DNA of 64,000 nt from Paraburkholderia sp. BCC1886 (GTDB taxonomy: Bacteria; Pseudomonadota; Gammaproteobacteria; Burkholderiales; Burkholderiaceae): assembly GCF_900996245.1 (NCBI RefSeq), contig NZ_CAAJGK010000048.1:44774-108773 (forward strand), read 5' to 3'. Numbering within the stretch: the first letter of the stretch is position 1; each line of letters begins with the position of its first letter. Positions 43,093-52,867 of the stretch are shown here, one piece after another. The notes beneath the pieces were generated by a model. That model worked only from the letters and a program-made list of their open reading frames with translations. It was not told the DNA's origin and did not search any database. The translations under genes and the position numbers were made by a program.

Positions 43093-43213
43093 GCGACGGC
43101 GCACGATGTTCATGAACATTGCACAAAATTAAAAAAGACTTAATGCGCGCGGCGGCGCCGTTTTATCCGCGATCGCCGATCATGCACGTGTCGCCCTTCT
43201 CTACCGTGCTCTC

Positions 43214-44137
43214 ATGAACCAGCTACAAGCGATGCGTGTCTTCACACGAGTGGTCGATCTCGCGAGCTTCAATCTTGCCGCGAGACAGTTAGGAATGTCG
43301 GCCGCGGCGGTCACGCGCAGCGTCGGCACGCTCGAGGCGCATCTGAACATGCGTCTGCTCAACCGCACCACGCGCAGCCTCTCGCTGACCGACGTGGGCC
43401 GCGAATATCTCGACGGCTGTCGCGCGATCATCGAAAAGCTCGACGAAATGGAGTCGAATCTTCTCGAAACCACGCGCGATCCACAGGGCACGTTGCGCAT
43501 CGCCGCGCCGATGACGTTTGCGACCGCAGGCCTCGGCGGCCTGCTCGCCGCCTATCGCGCGCAGCATCCGCGCGTGGACTTCGACGTGACGACTTACGAC
43601 ACGCCCATCGATCTGGTCGAAGGCGGCTTCGATGTGAGCTTCAGCGACGACCGCCGCCTCGCCAATTCGTCGCTCGTGAGCCGCACGTTGATTCGCATGG
43701 ACGAACTGACGGTGGCTTCGCCCAGCTATCTCGCCCGTCACGGCTCGCCGCGCGACCCTGCCGCGTTGAGCCGGCATGGGTTGCTGACCGTCTCCGACGG
43801 CTCGTCGCGCGCATGGGAATTCGCGGATACCGACGGTGTGTACCGCGTCAACACCGGTAGCGCGCTCACCGCGAGCAGCAGCGCGATGGTGCGGGTGGCC
43901 GCGCTCAATCACATGGGCATCGCGCTGCTGCCGATGCCGATCATCGCCGAAGATCTCGCGCGCGGCACGCTCGTGCCGGTGCTCGAACAGTTCGAGATCA
44001 GCGGCGGCACGCGCCAGGTATCGATTCTGTATTCCGGCCGCAACTATCTGTCGATGCGGGTGCGCAGCTTCATCGACTTCGCCGTCGCCCAGTACCGCGC
44101 GCCGGACCGTCCAGTCGCACTGCGGGCGGCCGCTTGA
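43214..44137 (+). CDS. LysR family transcriptional regulator
   Basis: The 307-residue product has a LysR helix-turn-helix (about 1-62: MNQLQAMRVFTRVVDLASFNLAARQLGMSAAAVTRSVGTLE) and an effector domain with the phrase GTLRIAAPMTFATAGLGGLLAAYRAQHPRVDFDV near 92-125 and VEGGFDVSFSDD near 140. These are typical of the AaeR/DmlR-like subgroup. Only 16 bases separate its stop from the start of the orphan response regulator, so the two are almost certainly cotranscribed. That is an unusual pairing that puts both upstream of the RND efflux operon. Confidence 0.9.
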   Translation: MNQLQAMRVFTRVVDLASFNLAARQLGMSAAAVTRSVGTLEAHLNMRLLNRTTRSLSLTDVGREYLDGCRAIIEKLDEMESNLLETTRDPQGTLRIAAPMTFATAGLGGLLAAYRAQHPRVDFDVTTYDTPIDLVEGGFDVSFSDDRRLANSSLVSRTLIRMDELTVASPSYLARHGSPRDPAALSRHGLLTVSDGSSRAWEFADTDGVYRVNTGSALTASSSAMVRVAALNHMGIALLPMPIIAEDLARGTLVPVLEQFEISGGTRQVSILYSGRNYLSMRVRSFIDFAVAQYRAPDRPVALRAAA

Positions 44138-44153
44138 ACCGGGCGCGCGCACC

Positions 44154-44828
44154 ATGCCCAGAATCCTGACCATCGAAGACGACGACCTGATCGCCGACGA
44201 CATCGTCCGTACCCTGAGCGCCAGCGGCTTTACCGTCGACGTCGCGCGCACCGGGCGCGAAGGCATGGCCAAAGCCATGGCGGGCGATTACGACGTGATC
44301 ACGCTCGATCGCATGCTGCCCGACCTCGACGGCCTCACGATCGTCGCGACCATGCGTGGCGTCGGCATGGAAACGCCAGTGCTGGTGATGAGCGCCATGT
44401 CCGACGTGGACCAGCGCGTGCAGGGACTGCGCGCGGGCGGCGACGACTATCTGACCAAGCCCTTTTCGCCCGAAGAAATGTCCGCGCGCATCGAAGTGCT
44501 GCTGCGTCGCCGGCCGCGTCACGCGCAGGCCGAAACGCTGCTGCGCAGCGGCGCTCTTGAGCTGGACCTGGTACGACGCCGCGTCACCTATCGCGAGCGC
44601 GAACTCAACCTGCAACCCACCGAATTCCGCGTGCTCGAATTCATGATGCGTCACACCGGTCAGGTGCTGACGCGCACGATGATCTTCGAAGCGGTGTGGG
44701 GCTGCCGCTTCGACCCCGGCACGAATCTGATCGACGTGCACGTGGGTCGTCTGCGAAAAAAGGTCGACATCCCCGGCGAACGTCCCTTGATCCGCACCAT
44801 TCGCGGCTCCGGCTATCTGTTCGGCTGA
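44154..44828 (+). CDS. OmpR-family response regulator without an adjacent kinase
   Basis: The 224-residue product has a complete receiver domain with EDDD at residues 8-11, phospho-acceptor D52 in ITLDRMLPDLDG and Lys in YLTKPF, followed by an OmpR winged helix containing LQPTEFRVLEFMMRHTGQVLTRTMIFEAVWG and IRTIRGSGYLFG. It is a close relative of the regulator at 55723-56400, sharing phrases such as DRMLP, RAGGDDYLTKPF and FDPGTNLIDVH-GRLRKKVD. No histidine kinase gene lies between it and the RND efflux operon that starts 195 bases downstream. It may be an orphan that controls the efflux operon and is phosphorylated by the kinase at 54312-55712. Confidence 0.9.
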   Translation: MPRILTIEDDDLIADDIVRTLSASGFTVDVARTGREGMAKAMAGDYDVITLDRMLPDLDGLTIVATMRGVGMETPVLVMSAMSDVDQRVQGLRAGGDDYLTKPFSPEEMSARIEVLLRRRPRHAQAETLLRSGALELDLVRRRVTYRERELNLQPTEFRVLEFMMRHTGQVLTRTMIFEAVWGCRFDPGTNLIDVHVGRLRKKVDIPGERPLIRTIRGSGYLFG

Positions 44829-45023
44829 CCGGTCTTCACCGGCGCTGCGACAACTCGCCTCACCCTCTACGCCGCTACCTAAATGTAGTTTCATTTGTTT
44901 AGCCGGTCACTGTTAGGCCCTGCTCCCCAGAATGCCGATACCGGGCGTTGCACCCAGCGTGTCTGCCCCAATCGCCACATGTCCGCGCAGATTCAATCGC
45001 GCCTCTGAACGGAGCAGCCTTCG

Positions 45024-48000
45024 ATGTTAAAAATAGTCCGGTTAGCGTTGACCCGGCCCTACACGTTCATCGTGCTTGCCCTGCTGATCCTGCTGATCGG
45101 TCCGCTTGCCGCGTTGCGTACGCCCACGGATATCTTCCCCGACATCCGCATTCCCGTGATCAGCGTGGTCTGGAACTACGCCGGTCTGCAGCCGGACGAT
45201 ATGTCCGGGCGCATCGTCACCTACTACGAACGCACGCTCGGCACGACCGTCAACGACGTCGCGCATATCGAGTCGCAATCGTTTCGCGGCTACGGCATCG
45301 TGAAGATTTTCTTCCAGCCGACCGTGGACATTCGCACGGCGACCGCTCAGGTGACCTCGGTCTCGCAAACGGTGCTCAAGCAGATGCCGCCCGGCACCAC
45401 GCCGCCGCAGATCCTGAACTACAACGCCTCGACCGTGCCGGTGCTGCAACTGGCCCTCACCAGCAACACGCTCGACGAACAGAAGCTGTCGGACTACGCG
45501 ACCAACTTCATTCGTCCGCAATTGCTGAGCGTGCCGGGCGTCGCGATTCCGAACCCGTATGGCGGCAAGGTCCGCGAAGTACAGATCGACCTGAACCCGC
45601 AGGCGCTGCAGGCCAAGAAGCTCTCGGCCAACGACGTGGCCACCGCGCTCGCGCAGCAGAACCAGATCATTCCGGCCGGCACGGAGAAGATCGGCCGCTA
45701 CGAATACAACGTCAAACTGAACAACAGCCCGCTCTCGCTCGACGAACTCAACGCGCTGCCGATCAGGACGGTGAACGGCGCGACCATCTACATCCGCGAC
45801 GTTGCGCACGTTCGCGACGGCTATCCGCCGCAGGGCAACGTGGTGCGCGTCGACGGGCATCGCGCGGTACTGATGAGTATCCTGAAGAACGGATCGGCCT
45901 CGACACTGGACATCATCGCGGGCGTCAAGGCGCAGTTGCCGCGCGTCGAGGCCACGCTTCCGCCCGGCCTGAAACTCGTCACCATGGGCGATCAGTCCAC
46001 CTTCGTGAAGGGCGCGGTCAGCGGCGTGGCGCGCGAAGGCATCATCGCGGCGGCGCTTACGTCGCTGATGATTCTGCTGTTCCTCGGCAGCTGGCGTTCC
46101 ACGCTGATCATCGCCGCGTCGATTCCGCTCGCCGTGCTCGCCGCCATCGCCGGACTCGCGGCGGCGGGCGAAACGCTCAACGTGATGACGCTCGGCGGCC
46201 TCGCGCTCGCGGTCGGCATTCTGGTCGACGATGCGACCGTCACGATCGAAAACATCAACTGGCATCTCGAACACGGTAAGGAGGTCCGTCACGCGATCAT
46301 GGACGGCGCCGCGCAAATCGTCGCGCCCGCCTTCGTCTCGCTGCTCTGTATCTGTATCGTGTTCGTGCCGATGCTGCTGCTCGACGGCATCGCGCGTTTC
46401 CTGTTCGTGCCGATGGCCGAAGCGGTGATCTTCGCGATGGTCGCCTCGTTCATCCTGTCGCGTACCTTCGTGCCGATGATGGCGCAATACCTGCTGCGCC
46501 CGCATGCGCCGGGCGGCCACGCGCCGGGTGAAACCGCCGCGGCTGGGCCGTCGCGCAATCCGCTGGTGCGTTTCCAGCGCGGCTTCGAACGACGCTTCGA
46601 AACCATTCGCGGCGGCTACCGGGTCGTGCTCGAACTCGCGCTCTCGAATCGCAAGGGCTTCATCGCCGGCTTCCTGATCGTGGTGGGCGCATCGTTCCTG
46701 CTCGCGCCGTGGCTGGGACGCAATTTCTTCCCGAACATCGATTCGGGCGAAATCGCGATTCACGTGCGTGCGCCGATCGGCACGCGCGTCGAAGATACCG
46801 CCGAGCAGTTCGATCTGATCGAAAACGCGGTGCGTCGCGCGATTCCGCCCGACCAGTTGCGCAGCATCGTCGACAACATCGGCTTGCCCAATAGCGGTAT
46901 CAACCTGACGTACAACAATAGCGGCACCATCGGGCCGCAGGACGGCGACATCCTGATCTCGCTCAACGAGAATCACGGACCGACCGCCGACTACGTGCGC
47001 ACACTGCGCGAAACGCTGCCGCGCCGGTTCCCCGGCACGACCTTCGCGTTCCTGCCCGCCGACATCGTCAGCCAGATTCTGAATTTCGGCGCGCCCGCAC
47101 CAATCGATCTGCAAGTGGCAGGACCGAACCTCGCCGGCAACCAGCGCTACGCCACCGAAGTCATGCGCCGCATGCGCCTGATTCCGGGCATTGCGGACAC
47201 ACGCATCCAGCAGGCGTCGACGTACCCGCAATTGCGCGTGAACGTGGACCGCTCGCGTGCCGACGAACTCGGTATCACCGAACAGGACGTCACCAATTCG
47301 GTGGTGGCGAGCCTCTCCGGTACGAGTCAGGTGTCGCCGACGTACTGGCTCAATCCGAACAACGGCGTGTCGTATCCGATCGTCGCGCAGACGCCGCAAT
47401 ACCGGATGACGTCGCTGTCGAATCTCGACAATCTGCCGGTGACCGGCAAGAGCGGCCAGTCGCAGATTCTCGGCGGCATCGCAACGATTACGCGCGGTGT
47501 GGGCAGCGCGGTGGTTTCGCACTACAACATCGAGCCGCTGTACGACGTGTTCGCGACCACGCAAGGTCAGGATCTGGGCGCGGTGGCGACGAAGATTCAA
47601 AGCATCGTGAAGGACACCGCGAAGGACGTGCCGAAGGGCTCCGTCGTGACCTTGCGCGGTCAGGTGCAGACCATGAACAGCGCGTTCACCGGTCTGTTGC
47701 TCGGTCTCGCCGGCGCGATTCTGCTGATCTTCCTGCTGATCGTCGTCAACTTCCATTCGTGGAGCGATGCGTTCGTGATCGTCACCGCGTTGCCGGCGGC
47801 GCTCGCGGGCATCGTGTGGATGCTGTTCACCACGCATACGCCGCTCTCGGTGCCTGCGCTGACCGGCGCGATTCTCTGCATGGGCGTAGCCACCGCCAAC
47901 AGCATTCTCGTGGTGAGCTTCGCGCGCGAACGGCTGGCCGCCACCGGCAATGCGCTGGTCGCCGCCATGGAAGCCGGCTTCACGCGTTTTCGTCCGGTGC

Positions 48001-48272
48001 TGATGACCGCGCTCGCCATGATCATCGGCATGGCGCCCATGGCGCTCGGTCTCGGCGACGGCGGCGAGCAGAACGCGCCGCTCGGCCGCGCCGTGATCGG
48101 CGGCCTGCTGTGCGCGACCTTCGCCACGTTGCTGTTCGTGCCGGTGGTGTTCAGCCTCGTGCACCGGAACGAGTCGAAAACCGGCCACGACGCGGCGCCC
48201 GAGCACGGCCCCGACCCCACATCGCCTGACGATCAATCATCATCCGAACCCGGAGTGCAACATGTCCACTGA
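45024..48272 (+). CDS. RND family efflux pump, inner-membrane permease (MdtC/AcrB-like)
   Basis: The 1082-residue product has the twelve-helix RND layout with two large periplasmic loops. The N-terminal helix is followed by RTPTDIFPDIRIPVISVVWNYAGLQPDDM, the central proton-relay helix reads GLALAVGILVDDATVTIENI with two adjacent Asp residues, and GVATANSILVVSFARERL lies in the second half. The length and opening are closer to the HAE1 multidrug pumps than to heavy-metal pumps. It is the first gene of a rightward operon with adaptor and outer-membrane factor, overlapping the adaptor by eleven bases. The upstream LysR and response regulator genes may regulate it. Confidence 0.93.
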   Translation: MLKIVRLALTRPYTFIVLALLILLIGPLAALRTPTDIFPDIRIPVISVVWNYAGLQPDDMSGRIVTYYERTLGTTVNDVAHIESQSFRGYGIVKIFFQPTVDIRTATAQVTSVSQTVLKQMPPGTTPPQILNYNASTVPVLQLALTSNTLDEQKLSDYATNFIRPQLLSVPGVAIPNPYGGKVREVQIDLNPQALQAKKLSANDVATALAQQNQIIPAGTEKIGRYEYNVKLNNSPLSLDELNALPIRTVNGATIYIRDVAHVRDGYPPQGNVVRVDGHRAVLMSILKNGSASTLDIIAGVKAQLPRVEATLPPGLKLVTMGDQSTFVKGAVSGVAREGIIAAALTSLMILLFLGSWRSTLIIAASIPLAVLAAIAGLAAAGETLNVMTLGGLALAVGILVDDATVTIENINWHLEHGKEVRHAIMDGAAQIVAPAFVSLLCICIVFVPMLLLDGIARFLFVPMAEAVIFAMVASFILSRTFVPMMAQYLLRPHAPGGHAPGETAAAGPSRNPLVRFQRGFERRFETIRGGYRVVLELALSNRKGFIAGFLIVVGASFLLAPWLGRNFFPNIDSGEIAIHVRAPIGTRVEDTAEQFDLIENAVRRAIPPDQLRSIVDNIGLPNSGINLTYNNSGTIGPQDGDILISLNENHGPTADYVRTLRETLPRRFPGTTFAFLPADIVSQILNFGAPAPIDLQVAGPNLAGNQRYATEVMRRMRLIPGIADTRIQQASTYPQLRVNVDRSRADELGITEQDVTNSVVASLSGTSQVSPTYWLNPNNGVSYPIVAQTPQYRMTSLSNLDNLPVTGKSGQSQILGGIATITRGVGSAVVSHYNIEPLYDVFATTQGQDLGAVATKIQSIVKDTAKDVPKGSVVTLRGQVQTMNSAFTGLLLGLAGAILLIFLLIVVNFHSWSDAFVIVTALPAALAGIVWMLFTTHTPLSVPALTGAILCMGVATANSILVVSFARERLAATGNALVAAMEAGFTRFRPVLMTALAMIIGMAPMALGLGDGGEQNAPLGRAVIGGLLCATFATLLFVPVVFSLVHRNESKTGHDAAPEHGPDPTSPDDQSSSEPGVQHVH

Positions 48273-49488
48273 GATCGAAATCAATTCGCCGAAGCGGCTG
48301 CGTCATCTGAAGCTCGTCGGTATCGTCGCGTTGCTCGTCGCAGCGGGCATCGTGGCAAGCGGCGTGACGAGCCGTCTGCACGCGAAGCGCGAACTGACGA
48401 CCTGGTCCGCCGATCAGGCCGTGCCGACCGTCGTCGCCTACACCCCGAAACGCGATACCGACGCGCAGTCGCTGGTGCTGCCCGGTCACCTGTCCGCCTT
48501 CGTCAACGCACCGATCTATGCGCGCGTGTCGGGTTATCTGCATGCGTGGTACGCCGATATCGGCACGCACGTCAAAGCGGGACAACTGCTCGGCCAGATC
48601 GACACGCCCGACCTCGATCAGCAATTGCAGCAGGCCCGTGCCGATCTGCAGAACTCGCAGGCCAACGAGAAGCTCGCCGCGTCCACCGCGCACCGCTGGA
48701 CCGAGATGCTCAAGCAGGACTCGGTGTCGCAACAGGACGCCGACGAGAAGACCAGCGACCTGGTCGCGAAGCAGGCCACGGTCGACGCTGCGCAAGCGAA
48801 CGTGCGCCGCCTCGATGCGCTCGAATCGTTCAAGCGCATCGTCGCGCCGTTCGACGGCGTCGTGACTGCGCGCAAGACCGATATCGGCGCGCTCATCGAT
48901 GCGGGCGGCGGCAGCGGTCCCGAACTCTTCGCCGTGTCCGACGCGAAGCAGTTGCGGGTGTACGTCAGCGTGCCGCAGGACGAAGCCGCCGCCATCAAAC
49001 CCGGCATGACCGCCACGCTGAGCGTGCCTGAACGCCCGGGCATGAAGTTCGACGCGAAACTGGTCGATACCGACGATTCGATCGAAGCCTCGTCCGGCAC
49101 CCTGCTCGTGCAACTGGCCGTCGACAATAAAGACGGTCTGCTGATTCCCGGCGAGTACACCGAAGTGCATTTCGCGTTGCCGGTCGACGCGCACGCCCTG
49201 TCGATTCCCGCCAGTTCGCTGATCTTCCGGCAGCAGGGTTTGCAGGTCGCGGTCGTCGGTCCGGACAATCGCGCGGTGCTCAAGCCGGTCACGATCGGCA
49301 CCGACCTGGGCACGCACGTCGAGATCGCGACTGGCCTGAACGCGACCGATCGCGTGATCGACAATCCGCCCGACTCGCTTGCATCGGGCGATCCCGTTCG
49401 TCTTCAGGACAACGCCGCCGGCACGGGCAGGGGCACGGGCACGGCCGCGCTCGCGACCCGGCGAGCTTCGGAGGACACCCATGGATAA
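48262..49488 (+). CDS. RND efflux periplasmic adaptor (membrane fusion protein)
   Basis: The 408-residue product has a single N-terminal membrane anchor (LVGIVALLVAAGIVASGV, about residues 15-32), followed by the lipoyl/barrel-sandwich half-motif PGHLSAFVNAPIYARVSGYLHAWYADIGTHVKAGQLLGQIDTPD, a coiled-coil hairpin (about 115-185), and the second half-motif RIVAPFDGVVTARKTDIGALIDAGGG. It bridges the permease and the outer-membrane factor across the periplasm. Its start overlaps the end of the permease gene by eleven bases and its stop overlaps the start of the outer-membrane factor by eight, so translational coupling along the operon is clear. Confidence 0.92.
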   Translation: MSTEIEINSPKRLRHLKLVGIVALLVAAGIVASGVTSRLHAKRELTTWSADQAVPTVVAYTPKRDTDAQSLVLPGHLSAFVNAPIYARVSGYLHAWYADIGTHVKAGQLLGQIDTPDLDQQLQQARADLQNSQANEKLAASTAHRWTEMLKQDSVSQQDADEKTSDLVAKQATVDAAQANVRRLDALESFKRIVAPFDGVVTARKTDIGALIDAGGGSGPELFAVSDAKQLRVYVSVPQDEAAAIKPGMTATLSVPERPGMKFDAKLVDTDDSIEASSGTLLVQLAVDNKDGLLIPGEYTEVHFALPVDAHALSIPASSLIFRQQGLQVAVVGPDNRAVLKPVTIGTDLGTHVEIATGLNATDRVIDNPPDSLASGDPVRLQDNAAGTGRGTGTAALATRRASEDTHG

Positions 49489-50977
49489 GCGCCGCTTGTG
49501 CATCGCGTTGACGGGCGCCGCAGTGCTGAGCGCCTGTTCGTTCGCGCCGCCCTATCACGCGCCGGCCGCCAGCCTACCCACCCACTTCAAGGAAGGCGGC
49601 GCCTGGCAACTGGCGCGACCGGCGGACCGGGTGCCGCGCGACGACTGGTGGACCGTCTACCGCGACCCGGTGCTCGATCGACTCGAAACGAAGGTGGCCA
49701 GTGCGAACCCCGATGTCGCCGCCGCAATCGCACGACATGACGAAGCCGTCGCGGACCTGTCGCAAGCACGTTCGGGATTCTTTCCCACCATCGGCGCCGA
49801 CGCGTCGGTGGAGCGTCAGCGGCAATCGGACAACCGGCCGCTGCGCGGTGCGGATCAACCGTCGGTGTACAACACCGGGACCGTCGATGTGGGGATCAGC
49901 TACGACCTCGACCTGTGGGGCAAGATTCGCAACGAGGTCGCCGCCGGCCGCGCCGCGATGCAGGCAAGCGACGCCGATCTCGACTCGGTGCGCCTGAGTT
50001 TGCAGGCGAGGCTCGCCGATGCGTACTTCAATCTGCGCGGACTCGACGAGCAGCAGAAACTCCTCGACGACACGATCGACACGTATCAGCGCGCCCTCAA
50101 GCTCACGCTGAGTCGTCACGCCGGGGGCATCGCCTCGGACCTCGACGTGTCGCGCGCGCAGACGCAACTCGACACGGCGCGCGCCGCTGTCGACGACATC
50201 GCCGCGCGCCGCGCGCTGTACGAACACGCGATTGCGAGCCTAACCGGCACGCCCGCGTCGAACTTCGCGCTTGCGCCGGTGGCCGACGCCGGCTACCTGC
50301 CCGCCATCCCGAGCGGCGTGCCGGCCGCTTTGCTGCAACGCCGGCCGGACATCGCCGCTGCGGAACGACGGGTCGCACAAGCCAACGCGCAGATCGGCGT
50401 GGCGAAGGCCGCGTTCTTCCCCGACCTCTCGCTTGGACTCGACGGCGGCTATCAGAGCGACAGCCTGTCGCCGTGGCTGATGGCGCCGAACGAAATCTGG
50501 TCGGTCGGACCGAGTCTGGTCTTCACGCTGTTCGACGGAGGACGTCGCGAAGCGATGACCAACGAGGCGCGCGCGAAACTCGCGGAGAACGGCGCCAAAT
50601 ACAAGGCGACCGTGTTGCAGGCGTTCCAGCAGGTCGAAGACAATCTGGCGCAACTGCATCATCTCGGCGACGAGGCGACGCAACAGGATCAGGCGCTGGT
50701 CGCCGCGCAGCGCACGTTGCAACTGTCGATGTCGCGCTATCGCGACGGCGTGGTCAGCTATCTCGACGTCGTGACCGCGCAGACGACCGAACTCTCCACG
50801 CAGATCACGTCACTGAACCTCAATACGCGGCGTCTGCTGGCCTCGGTTGGGTTAATCGAGGCACTGGGTGGCGGATGGTCGGCGAATGGCCAGAGCGGGG
50901 CCGCTCGCGCCGATGTGGTTCGAACGGAAACAGCGCCTGCTGGAAAGACTACGGGAAAGCTCGCCTCCGCAAACTGA
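49481..50977 (+). CDS. RND efflux outer-membrane factor (TolC/NodT-type lipoprotein)
   Basis: ATG 49481 follows GGAGG by six bases. The 498-residue product starts with a lipoprotein signal peptide ending LSAC near residue 19, has the NodT-type opening WWTVYRDPVLDRLETKVASANPDVAAA near 56, GISYDLDLWGKIRNEV near 136, and a second OEP repeat with RRPDIAAAERRVAQANAQIGVAKAAFFPDLSL near 287. It forms the outer-membrane channel of the tripartite pump. The tail after about residue 465 is low-complexity Ala/Thr/Lys. A strong bidirectional terminator follows 24 bases after the stop and separates it from the convergent porin. Confidence 0.92.
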   Translation: MDKRRLCIALTGAAVLSACSFAPPYHAPAASLPTHFKEGGAWQLARPADRVPRDDWWTVYRDPVLDRLETKVASANPDVAAAIARHDEAVADLSQARSGFFPTIGADASVERQRQSDNRPLRGADQPSVYNTGTVDVGISYDLDLWGKIRNEVAAGRAAMQASDADLDSVRLSLQARLADAYFNLRGLDEQQKLLDDTIDTYQRALKLTLSRHAGGIASDLDVSRAQTQLDTARAAVDDIAARRALYEHAIASLTGTPASNFALAPVADAGYLPAIPSGVPAALLQRRPDIAAAERRVAQANAQIGVAKAAFFPDLSLGLDGGYQSDSLSPWLMAPNEIWSVGPSLVFTLFDGGRREAMTNEARAKLAENGAKYKATVLQAFQQVEDNLAQLHHLGDEATQQDQALVAAQRTLQLSMSRYRDGVVSYLDVVTAQTTELSTQITSLNLNTRRLLASVGLIEALGGGWSANGQSGAARADVVRTETAPAGKTTGKLASAN

Positions 50978-51000
50978 ATGGCGAGGACACCGCAGCACGA

Positions 51001-51043
51001 AAAAACGTCGCCGGGTCGATCGAACGACCCGGCGACGTTTTTT
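51001..51043. terminator. bidirectional intrinsic terminator between the efflux operon and porin
   Basis: ACGTCGCCGGGTCG (51005-51018) pairs perfectly with CGACCCGGCGACGT (51025-51038) across a six-base loop. A-run and T-run flanks on either side allow it to end both the rightward efflux operon and the leftward porin gene. Confidence 0.95.
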
Positions 51044-51060
51044 CATTGCTGCGCGAGCAC

Positions 51061-52239
51061 TTAGAACTTATGCCGCACGCCCACAGCGACGACCGCCTGA
51101 CGATTGCTCGACGACGACGCCAGCGAGTAGATCGACGCGTTGCCGAGCACGGCGATGCCATCCGCGCCGGACACGTGTTGATACACGCCTTCCAGATAGA
51201 CATCGGTGCGACGCGACAGCGAGTAGTCCGCCTGCACCATGAACTGATTCCACTTCGGCGCGACGCTGCGGCCTGCGTCGCTGAAATGTCCGTCCGTGAA
51301 TGTGTAGGAGCCGCCGAGCGAGAGTGCCGGCGTGAGCGCGTAGCGGCCGTTCAACTCGTAGTTGTTGAAGCTCAGGTAATGGCCGTTGACCGTCGAGTAA
51401 GCACCGCCCTGGGTGATCTGTGCCGGATCGTTCAGCATGGTGCGGGTGAATACGAGGCCGACGGTCGCCGCGCCGAACGTATAGCGTCCTGCTGCGCCGA
51501 GCGTGCGTTGACGCGCGCCGGTGAGGGTCGCGTCGCCGTCGCCGCTGCTTGCTGCGCCGCCCGTGTTGTTGGGTTGATCGACACCGCCCGGCTGGTTGAT
51601 CTGCAGGTACGCGACCGCGAGATTGAACGGACCGCCGGCCCATTGCGCGCCGAGGCTGTAGGCGTTGTTATTGCTGAAGTTGCCGGCCGAGCCGCTGAAT
51701 GCGTAGGCGCCGCCGATCGAGAGACCGTCGTAGGTCGCGCTGCGGAATTTGATTGCGTTGTTCAGGCGCAGATCGTTGTTGAGGTTGTCGTTATCGAACG
51801 GATGATCGGCGATATTGCCGCCGAATCCCGAGCCGGTTGCCGACAGTGGCGCGACGAAGTCCACGAGGAAATCGTATTGACGACCGAGCGTGACCGTACC
51901 CCATTGCTTGCTGGCGATGCCGACCCAGGCTTGCCGGCCGAACTCGTCGCCGCCGTTCGAGAACTTGCCGTTATCGATATTGAAGCCGTTTTCCAGATCG
52001 AATACGGCGCTGAGTCCGCCGCCGAGATCTTCGTTGCCGCGCAGGCCCCATCGATTGGTGCTGAGGTTGCCGCTTTCCATCATCCAGTTGCTTTTGCCGC
52101 CGGTGCCGGATTTCTGGTTGCTGACGTAATCGAGGCCGGTGTCGAGTGTGCCGTAGAGCGTGACGCTGCTTTGTGCGTACGCGGACGACGCGAGCGTACC
52201 GGCGAGCGCGAAGAGTGTGGTTACCAAGGCTTTATTCAT
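51061..52239 (-). CDS. Gram-negative general porin (Burkholderia type)
   Basis: From ATG 52237-52239 the 392-residue product has a Sec signal peptide (MNKALVTTLFALAGTLASSAYAQ, cleavage after AYA), followed by QSSVTLYGTLDTGLDYVSNQ, then RWGLRGNEDLGGGLSAVFDLENGF, many alternating-hydrophobicity strands and the C-terminal Phe of RHKF expected for beta-barrel outer-membrane proteins. This is the common trimeric 16-strand porin family abundant in Burkholderia. The preceding 41 in-frame codons are not porin-like. The stop faces the efflux operon across the bidirectional terminator. Confidence 0.94.
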   Translation of the reverse strand: MNKALVTTLFALAGTLASSAYAQSSVTLYGTLDTGLDYVSNQKSGTGGKSNWMMESGNLSTNRWGLRGNEDLGGGLSAVFDLENGFNIDNGKFSNGGDEFGRQAWVGIASKQWGTVTLGRQYDFLVDFVAPLSATGSGFGGNIADHPFDNDNLNNDLRLNNAIKFRSATYDGLSIGGAYAFSGSAGNFSNNNAYSLGAQWAGGPFNLAVAYLQINQPGGVDQPNNTGGAASSGDGDATLTGARQRTLGAAGRYTFGAATVGLVFTRTMLNDPAQITQGGAYSTVNGHYLSFNNYELNGRYALTPALSLGGSYTFTDGHFSDAGRSVAPKWNQFMVQADYSLSRRTDVYLEGVYQHVSGADGIAVLGNASIYSLASSSSNRQAVVAVGVRHKF

Positions 52240-52560
52240 GTTTGATCCGGATAAGAGAAGGCGCCGATCCGCGCGATGACGGATCGATCCCGCACACCGT
52301 ACGGGTAGCCGCAATGTAGATTTGCGCGGTGACAGGCCCGTGATCAAAACAGCGTGTTTCATGAAACGTTTTTTATGTTGACGACACGAGTGCGCGAGCC
52401 CTTTGGCGATGGGCTTGCCGACGTTATGACGGATGAAAATCTTTTCATGCGTACATCGCCGATCCGCTAACGGTGGTTGGCTATTCTTGATCTCAACCGA
52501 TGCACGAAATCACGACGACTCGCGGATCGGTTCATTCAACTTGTTTATGAGGATCCCGAT
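52240..52560. other. 321-bp gap between the divergent porin and DUF4148-like genes
   Basis: No gene is convincing here. The region just upstream of the porin is comparatively rich in A and T (CATGAAACGTTTTTTATGTTG near 52360-52380) and probably holds the porin promoter. A second AT-rich part near 52430-52450 (AAAATCTTTTCATGCG) may serve the rightward gene. Confidence 0.4.
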
Positions 52561-52848
52561 ATGAAATCTCTTACTTTGATGGTCGCATTCGTTGGTGTTA
52601 CCGCGACGGCTTCGGCTTTTGCTCAATCGACGGCACCTGCGGCGCAATTGAGTGCGGCTCCGTCGATGCAGGTGGCTTCTAATAGCACGATGGCGATGAC
52701 TGGCAGCGGCTCGGGGATGGGCGCGGGCTCGTGGGTCGCGCCGTCGGTTGCGCCTGAGAAGACGCGTGCGCAGGTTTATCGGGAGTTGGTGCACGCCGAG
52801 AAGGATGGGCAGTTGGCTTATCTCGACTCGACCATTTATGCGCACTGA
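52561..52848 (+). CDS. small exported DUF4148-like protein
   Basis: The 95-residue product begins with a signal peptide (MKSLTLMVAFVGVTATASAFAQ, cleavage after AFA). A Ser/Ala/Met-rich linker follows, then the DUF4148 motif TRAQVYRELVHAEKDGQLAYL near residues 67-87. DUF4148 proteins are small periplasmic proteins of unknown function, abundant in Burkholderia. It is followed 19 bases later by a short lipoprotein gene and then by repeat copy 3. Confidence 0.85.
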   Translation: MKSLTLMVAFVGVTATASAFAQSTAPAAQLSAAPSMQVASNSTMAMTGSGSGMGAGSWVAPSVAPEKTRAQVYRELVHAEKDGQLAYLDSTIYAH

Positions 52849-52867
52849 GCGTGCGGAGGGTCACTGC

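Noticed and set aside
45042..48236. A 1064-codon open frame antisense to the RND permease gene
   Set aside because: It is rich in Arg and His with no recognisable domain, the usual antisense shadow of a high-GC gene. The + strand frame has full-length RND motifs.
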